This document shows positions 61,901 to 64,000 of a stretch of 64,000 nt of DNA, piece by piece (position 1 is the stretch's first letter; every line of letters begins with the position of its first letter). The notes beneath the pieces are model-generated. The model was given only the letters and a program-made list of their open reading frames with translations, was not told the origin of the DNA and did not search any database. Where the stretch lies: the NCBI GenBank assembly GCA_032622095.1, contig CP136064.1:51032073-51096072 (forward strand), in the 5' to 3' direction. The stretch comes from Siphonodentalium dalli. Lineage: Eukaryota > Mollusca > Scaphopoda > Gadilida > Siphonodentaliidae. The translations under genes were made by a program, and so were the position numbers.

Positions 61901-63265
61901 CTGGTAATAGAATGCTTGTCCATGATTATTACTTTCTGCTTGGGTATGTAGATGAGTAATTTAATTTATCCCCACAAAGACACAAACAGTTCAATGTTAT
62001 TAAGCAATATGTAGAAAATGACTGATGGGCAACTGTTGCTATCAGAATTGTAATCTTCAATTCGAATTCACTCATTCAGCTCTCTATCAAGTAAACCTAA
62101 TTCTGTTCGGGTTTTCTGATGAGAACCATCTGTTTTACGAGCTCCTCGTGTGGCAGGTAAAACTGCTTTTTTCGTTGTAAAACCCACCAATTATAAAATG
62201 TCCCAAAATCACACCAGGTAGTATGTTTATCTCCAAGTTAAAACCAGGTTTGGATAAATTTATACATACATACCTGTTCCAGGATAGCCTTTTATGAGAG
62301 AGTAGTCTTTTGCAGAAAGTGCCTACAACAATAAAGTGCATACTAGTAATGTGATATGGACTCATTGAATTTATGATAATTATTTACCAACCTTCATTAA
62401 AAGTTACATCTCTTTAGCTCATATTTGAGTGCATATGCATCAAGAAAAACTAACTGACATGTCATGATATTACAGTAATGCTGTAAGTAATCGACTTCTT
62501 AACCACAGAACTATGGGTAACTTTTCAGGATTTAGTCGGAAATATGGCTTGTTGCCATTCATCGGAAAGCTCTTGAGGAGAGCTTTCCGATGAATGGCAA
62601 CAAGCCATATTTGTACATTCAACTCATTTTTTAAAAATGATTGACATCTTCTTGGTGGGTTTCTGTTTTGTATTATCTAAGACTATGTATTATTTCTAAA
62701 ATAGTTATTCCTCAAAAATAATTTCCAAGATTCCCTGTCTGATTTAACACCACTAAATTACTATTTATTTGGTTTTGGGGGTGAATAATATTTTATTTGA
62801 GTCTAGGAACCCACACTTCAAAGCCTAGAGCTATTAGATTTCGAAATTTGAAATCTATTTACTTTCTACACTCGATTTATTGTCAGCCCAGCAACAATTC
62901 CATCAGAAATATATACGGACATGCATGGACACCATAACGAGAGTTCAGGGGGATCATGCAAGGTCATATTTTGCAGTGGCTTGGTGTTTGGAAATGAAAA
63001 TAGACAGTATCTTGTGATAGTTGGCATGCGGATATATAGGTATACTTATTTCCATTTCAAAAATAAAAATTTAATAGTCTGAGCTCTGAAGGGTGGGTTC
63101 CTCGATTCAAATCAAATATTTTTGAACCACCAAGCGGAAGAAATAGTAATTTAGGTGTGTCAGACAGGTCATATTTAGTGTTAAAAGCTTGAGGTTATCA
63201 TAATACACAAACCTTGAGGATGGCAGTTTTCTGTGGACGATTAAGATCCTTGAAAATTGGTTTTA
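40750..63265 (-). CDS. DNA2: DNA2 replication helicase/nuclease, C-terminal helicase half, 11 exons
   Basis: Spliced exons on the minus strand: 63265-63213, 62322-62274, 59146-59031, 57410-57282, 56431-56238, 55634-55548, 55394-55292, 54340-54260, 53161-53069, 49659-49471 and 40947-40750. They total 1292 nt, giving 429 residues plus stop, and every junction keeps frame with GT-AG borders. DNA2 processes Okazaki flaps and resects DNA ends in the nucleus. Helicase motifs in fragment numbering: Walker A GYPGTGKT 29-36, motif Ia [12 protein letters not shown] about 54, motif II DEAS 141-144, motif [11 protein letters not shown] about 165, motif IV QYRMN 204-208, motif [11 protein letters not shown] about 338, motif [12 protein letters not shown] about 376. 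The order and wording match DNA2 better than related SF1 helicases. The nuclease and Fe-S part lies beyond the right edge. No clear poly(A) signal was found after the stop. Confidence 0.95.
41089..41219. mobile_element. Palindromic TA MITE, family P (131 bp)
   Basis: CAGTAATGCCCTAATTAATC start, GATTAATTAGGGCATTACTG end, TA flanks. Located in the last DNA2 intron. Confidence 0.83.
41335..41715 (+). mobile_element. TTAA MITE, family C copy 4 (381 bp)
   Basis: TTAA at 41331-41334 and 41716-41719. Starts AGATACGGGCGGCGTTGGCG and ends with AACGATGCCCATGCTT; ATAAAGAGCGTT blocks inside. Confidence 0.75.
42121..42236. repeat. Imperfect direct repeat
   Basis: GCACGGGATT and GTGGATGAAACTACTCA occur twice, about 70 bp apart. 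Confidence 0.55.
42240..43280. other. DNA2 intron, nothing recognised
   Basis: AT-rich intron sequence without a clear repeat or exon, up to the left end of the DIRS-like element. Confidence 0.45.
44700..45410 (+). pseudogene. Open region of the DIRS-like element, function unknown
   Basis: A 233-residue open frame, Ser/Pro/Arg/Cys rich. Another frame reads [19 protein letters not shown] and then [17 protein letters not shown], which looks more like real protein, so frameshifts are likely. It may be the remains of a gag-like first ORF, based only on position. Confidence 0.3.
45640..46090. repeat. Tandem repeat of about 117 bp in the DIRS-like element
   Basis: Four copies. In one frame they encode a repeat with [16 protein letters not shown] and [15 protein letters not shown]. 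Repeated coding units inside a possible first ORF of the element. Confidence 0.75.
47915..48013. other. Internal complementary region of the DIRS-like element
   Basis: The first half is the complement of 43283-43330; the second half is the complement of 48268-48327. The join is at about 47958 (GAGATATAAT). Confidence 0.8.
48570..48924. mobile_element. TTAA MITE, family F copy 1 (355 bp)
   Basis: TTAA at 48566-48569 and 48925-48928. Ends CCTTTTACCCAACA and TGTTGGGTAAAGGG. Carries hairpins with GCATTCTCTTATATATGCGA. Confidence 0.85.
49031..49436. mobile_element. Hairpin-ended MITE, family Q copy 2 (about 405 bp)
   Basis: Ends CAAGCCTGGAT and complement, with inner GAATGAGGTCCCCAGAGG hairpins at both ends. 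Ends 34 bp from the donor-side border of DNA2 exon j. Confidence 0.8.
49471..49659 (-). CDS. DNA2: DNA2 exon j: motif V
   Basis: 189 nt, phase 0. Contains [12 protein letters not shown] and [19 protein letters not shown]. Acceptor TTTATAG, donor GTAAAA. MITEs lie within 35 bp of both borders. Confidence 0.96.
49678..49814. mobile_element. TTAA MITE, family E-like (137 bp)
   Basis: TTAA at 49674-49677 and 49815-49818. Ends CCCTTCCATGACTGGAGCT and its imperfect complement. On the gene strand it ends 15 nt before DNA2 exon j. Confidence 0.8.
49900..50310. repeat. Remnant of MITE family B
   Basis: Shares CTTTGGCTTT, GGGGGTAAAAAATAT and CACCCATCAAAGCTCAGAG with 4696-5757 and 21396-21875. End repeats are eroded. 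Confidence 0.6.
50504..50716. mobile_element. Palindromic TA MITE, family P (213 bp)
   Basis: Full-length hairpin, both arms intact, centre near 50610 (GCTCTCAATGAGAGC). TA on both sides. Confidence 0.88.
51419..52862. repeat. MITE family A relative with an expanded internal minisatellite
   Basis: Flanks resemble 616-1180 (for example GCATACTAGTCCCA and CAGTGAGTGGCTTGAG; end TCTCCCTTTAAAG). The middle is replaced by the 67-bp array at 51663-52470. Confidence 0.75.
51663..52470. repeat. 67-bp satellite-like array, 12 copies
   Basis: Nearly identical units starting GATGTGTGCCATGTATTGCC and ending TGTACATGTACT. Only a few single-base changes, mostly in the outer units. Lies in a DNA2 intron. 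Confidence 0.95.
53069..53161 (-). CDS. DNA2: DNA2 exon i
   Basis: 93 nt, phase 0. Starts VPAKEST and contains [15 protein letters not shown]. Acceptor TTTCACAG, donor GTAAGT. Confidence 0.85.
53334..53410. mobile_element. Palindromic TA MITE, family P (77 bp, short form)
   Basis: Only the outer arms remain: CAGTAATGCCCCAAATAATC to GAGCATTACTG, TA flanks. Confidence 0.8.
53544..53648. mobile_element. Half copy of MITE family P
   Basis: Runs from GAGAGCTTTCCGATGAATGG to GGGCATTACTG, then TA. The left arm is missing. Confidence 0.75.
53881..53986. mobile_element. Second half copy of MITE family P
   Basis: Same half as 53544-53648, starting TGAGAGCTTTCCGATGAATG, 235 bp further right in the same DNA2 intron. 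Confidence 0.75.
54121..54182. repeat. Two tandem copies of about 31 bp
   Basis: ATCACTATCAGGGTAAGATA and its near copy, each followed by ATCCCTGT. Confidence 0.75.
54260..54340 (-). CDS. DNA2: DNA2 exon h
   Basis: 81 nt, phase 0 at both ends. Reads [13 protein letters not shown] then VVFYDTHK. This region is variable in the family, but splice sites and phase fit. Confidence 0.82.
55292..55394 (-). CDS. DNA2: DNA2 exon g
   Basis: 103 nt. Reads [20 protein letters not shown] then LPHASK; matches the ISN-LIY-LKCGSD region of DNA2. Acceptor TTTACAG, donor GTAAGT. Confidence 0.93.
55548..55634 (-). CDS. DNA2: DNA2 exon f: motif IV
   Basis: 87 nt. Reads [15 protein letters not shown] and ends QYRMN; the last two bases give half of a Ser codon. 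Acceptor TCTAG, donor GTATGC. Confidence 0.94.
56238..56431 (-). CDS. DNA2: DNA2 exon e: motifs II and III
   Basis: 194 nt. Contains [11 protein letters not shown] (Walker B) and [12 protein letters not shown]. Acceptor TTTCAG, donor AG|GTTTAG. Confidence 0.96.
56478..56555. repeat. Three tandem copies of about 31 bp
   Basis: Repeated GACTAAATATTTATAACATA in the DNA2 intron upstream of exon e. Confidence 0.75.
57282..57410 (-). CDS. DNA2: DNA2 exon d: linker before motif II
   Basis: 129 nt, phase 0. Reads [20 protein letters not shown] and ends YYNSQ before GTAAAT. The exon end and donor are duplicated in the intron at 57236 (see findings). Confidence 0.9.
57600..58120. repeat. Three repeats of about 165 bp
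   Basis: Each has GGCAATAACTC, CAAGTTTTTAAAAAA and ATACAGGCTC. Overlapping open frames here are repeat artefacts. Same broad family as 34930-35240. Confidence 0.7.
58448..58968. mobile_element. TTAA-flanked element with tRNA-like interior (521 bp)
   Basis: TTAA at 58444-58447 and 58969-58972; ends CCCTTCTACGACTGCC and CCAATCATGAAAGGG match only loosely. Interior has GCATTCTCTTATATATGCGA hairpins like family F. On the minus strand 58631-58546 resembles a tRNA (GTAGCCAAGGTGGTTAGG as A box), and GGGTTCGAACCCA near 58683 is a B-box sequence. Confidence 0.5.
59031..59146 (-). CDS. DNA2: DNA2 exon c: Walker A lysine and motif Ia
   Basis: 116 nt. Reads [13 protein letters not shown] and [16 protein letters not shown]. 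Acceptor TTATAG, donor GTGATA. Confidence 0.95.
59374..59406 (+). pseudogene. tRNA-like 5' half, split by a MITE
   Basis: GCTCCATGGCCTAATGG looks like a tRNA acceptor and D arm (A box TGGCCTAATGG). It stops at the TTAA of the element at 59411-59790; on the other side GGTGGGTTGAACA resembles a decayed T arm. Probably a tRNA-derived SINE rather than a true tRNA. Confidence 0.35.
59411..59790. mobile_element. TTAA MITE, family F copy 2 (380 bp), opposite orientation
   Basis: TTAA at 59407-59410 and 59791-59794. Ends CCCTTTACCCAACA and TGTTGGGTAAAGGG. Reverse-oriented relative of 48570-48924, with GCATTCTCTTATATATGCGA hairpins intact. Confidence 0.88.
59934..61129 (-). mobile_element. Non-autonomous hAT element (1196 bp) with 8-bp duplication
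   Basis: Ends CAGGGTTGTCAA and complement, then many GGTACCG subterminal repeats. The direct repeat ATGGAAAC lies at 59926-59933 and 61130-61137. Both features are diagnostic for the hAT superfamily. The minus strand keeps the start of a transposase (next entry). Inserted in the DNA2 intron that splits Walker A. Confidence 0.95.
60378..60700 (-). pseudogene. hAT transposase N-terminus with BED zinc finger, truncated
   Basis: Reads [20 protein letters not shown], then [10 protein letters not shown]: a BED-type finger with Cys-x2-Cys and His-x5-His. Then [20 protein letters not shown], the usual block after the finger in hAT transposases. The frame then leaves the homology and stops; the RNase H-like catalytic core is deleted. 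Confidence 0.85.
61138..62270. other. DNA2 intron, nothing recognised
   Basis: AT-rich sequence without clear repeats or splice-supported exons between the hAT element and DNA2 exon b. Confidence 0.45.
62274..62322 (-). CDS. DNA2: DNA2 exon b: Walker A, first part
   Basis: 49 nt. Reads [16 protein letters not shown] and the first base of Gly; donor GTATGT, acceptor TTGTAG. The nucleotide-binding loop is split by a 3.1-kb intron that carries a hAT element. Confidence 0.92.
62473..62616. mobile_element. MITE family P, right arm truncated
   Basis: TA then CAGTAATGCTGTAAGTAATC, full left arm, hairpin turn near 62577, right arm ends after CAAGCCATATTT. Confidence 0.78.
62755..63160. repeat. Remnant of MITE family B next to DNA2 exon a
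   Basis: GGTTTTGGGGGTGAATAATA at the left and GGGTGGGTTCCTCGATTC at the right are the inverted inner blocks of family B. It ends about 50 bp from DNA2 exon a on the donor side. Confidence 0.55.
63213..63265 (-). CDS. DNA2: DNA2 exon a: Q-motif region
   Basis: 53 nt; the first two bases finish a split codon. Reads [13 protein letters not shown], the LNxPQ block just before Walker A. Donor GTTTGTG, acceptor TTTCAG. Confidence 0.85.
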
Positions 63266-64000
63266 CTGAAATTAATTCGGAACATTTGATGAGTACAAAC
63301 AGATATAGATTAAGTCTCCAAATTTTTTAAGAGTTACTGTCTGCATTGGCAACAAATTATTTAGGCTGACATCCTATATGTCATAGAGTTCAAAACATTC
63401 AAAATTCATAAAAAAAAAACCACCACGTACAAATCAAAACAAACAAGAAATTAACCTAGTCCTATACAACACAACAATTTTTCTAACACAGGAGACTCTG
63501 GAGATACCATACTGTTGATCATATCCTAACAACATTGGGAAGCGAGAATCATTTTAATGAAACTTGGATCCAAAACGGTATCAGACAGTGTATAATTTCA
63601 AAATGCGGAAACATTCGGAAACAGAAAAAGCATGTGCACATGAATCGATATCATACAATGTAGATAGAAGAGATATACTGAACTCATCTTTGATTGGAAA
63701 TAAATATAGGCCCTATGAGTTGTTGTGAAAACAAGATCATCAAATTAATCAGTGAACATAGATCATAAAGTATAGCAATCATGGGTAATTAGTTTTAGTA
63801 TAGATGGAGTATTTATACTCTGACTGCAGTGTGTGAATGTATTGTATACTATAACAACAGCTGTCATGGCTTTTCACGTGTGAAAATTAATCAGTCTCAG
63901 TTCACTCTGTTGTTACTGACAGTAATGGGACCTGTCGTTGTAATTTTGAGGTGTTTACAGTAGAACAGTACACGGAAATGCACGAAAAATCAAAACACGA
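63266..64000. other. DNA2 intron toward the 5' half; no exon confirmed
   Basis: I looked for the preceding DNA2 exon on the minus strand and could not support one. It is probably beyond the right edge. Confidence 0.45.

Overview
The window is a gene-poor, repeat-rich piece of an animal nuclear genome. Evidence is short coding exons joined by GT-AG introns in consistent phase, no bacterial-type operons, and many metazoan transposon families (TTAA-target MITEs, TA-target palindromic MITEs, a hAT with 8-bp duplication, a PIF/Harbinger-like element, a DIRS-like element, a LINE fragment). The AT-rich base and the repeat style suggest a marine invertebrate, perhaps a mollusc or other lophotrochozoan. 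This assignment is an inference, not a demonstrated identity.

Three gene units can be supported. (1) On the minus strand at 425-6823 are four exons of a secreted Cu/Zn superoxide dismutase, from signal peptide to all visible metal ligands except the last copper histidine. Its 3' end lies beyond the left edge. (2) On the plus strand at 31618-37821 is a putative unassigned Ser/Glu/Lys-rich gene with splice-compatible exons, including a possible 10-nt microexon. It is tentative. (3) On the minus strand at 40750-63265 are eleven exons encoding the complete C-terminal superfamily 1 helicase domain of DNA2, the replication helicase/nuclease. The N-terminal nuclease part lies beyond the right edge.

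Layout: 1-7 kb, SOD gene with two TTAA MITEs and a 21-bp minisatellite. 7-10.2 kb, a 1.7-kb PIF/Harbinger-like element and a decayed LINE reverse transcriptase tail. 10.6-20 kb, large nested inverted repeats: a minisatellite that switches strand and a 5-kb palindrome made of modules carrying AAGATGGCGGC-type motifs. 21-24.3 kb, MITEs inside a 410-bp tandem repeat, and a 187-bp near-perfect hairpin. 25-30 kb, a nested fold-back structure. 30-31 kb, a tandem repeat carrying TCAAGGTCA sites. 31-40 kb, the putative gene and MITEs. 41-64 kb, DNA2 with transposon-filled introns, including a 5-kb DIRS-like element with a diagnostic internal complementary region.

The genes do not form a pathway together. 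The most interesting content is architectural: several TTAA MITE families with an in-window empty site, a DIRS element recognisable from its repeat geometry alone, a DNA2 exon squeezed between two MITEs, and inverted repeats at several scales.
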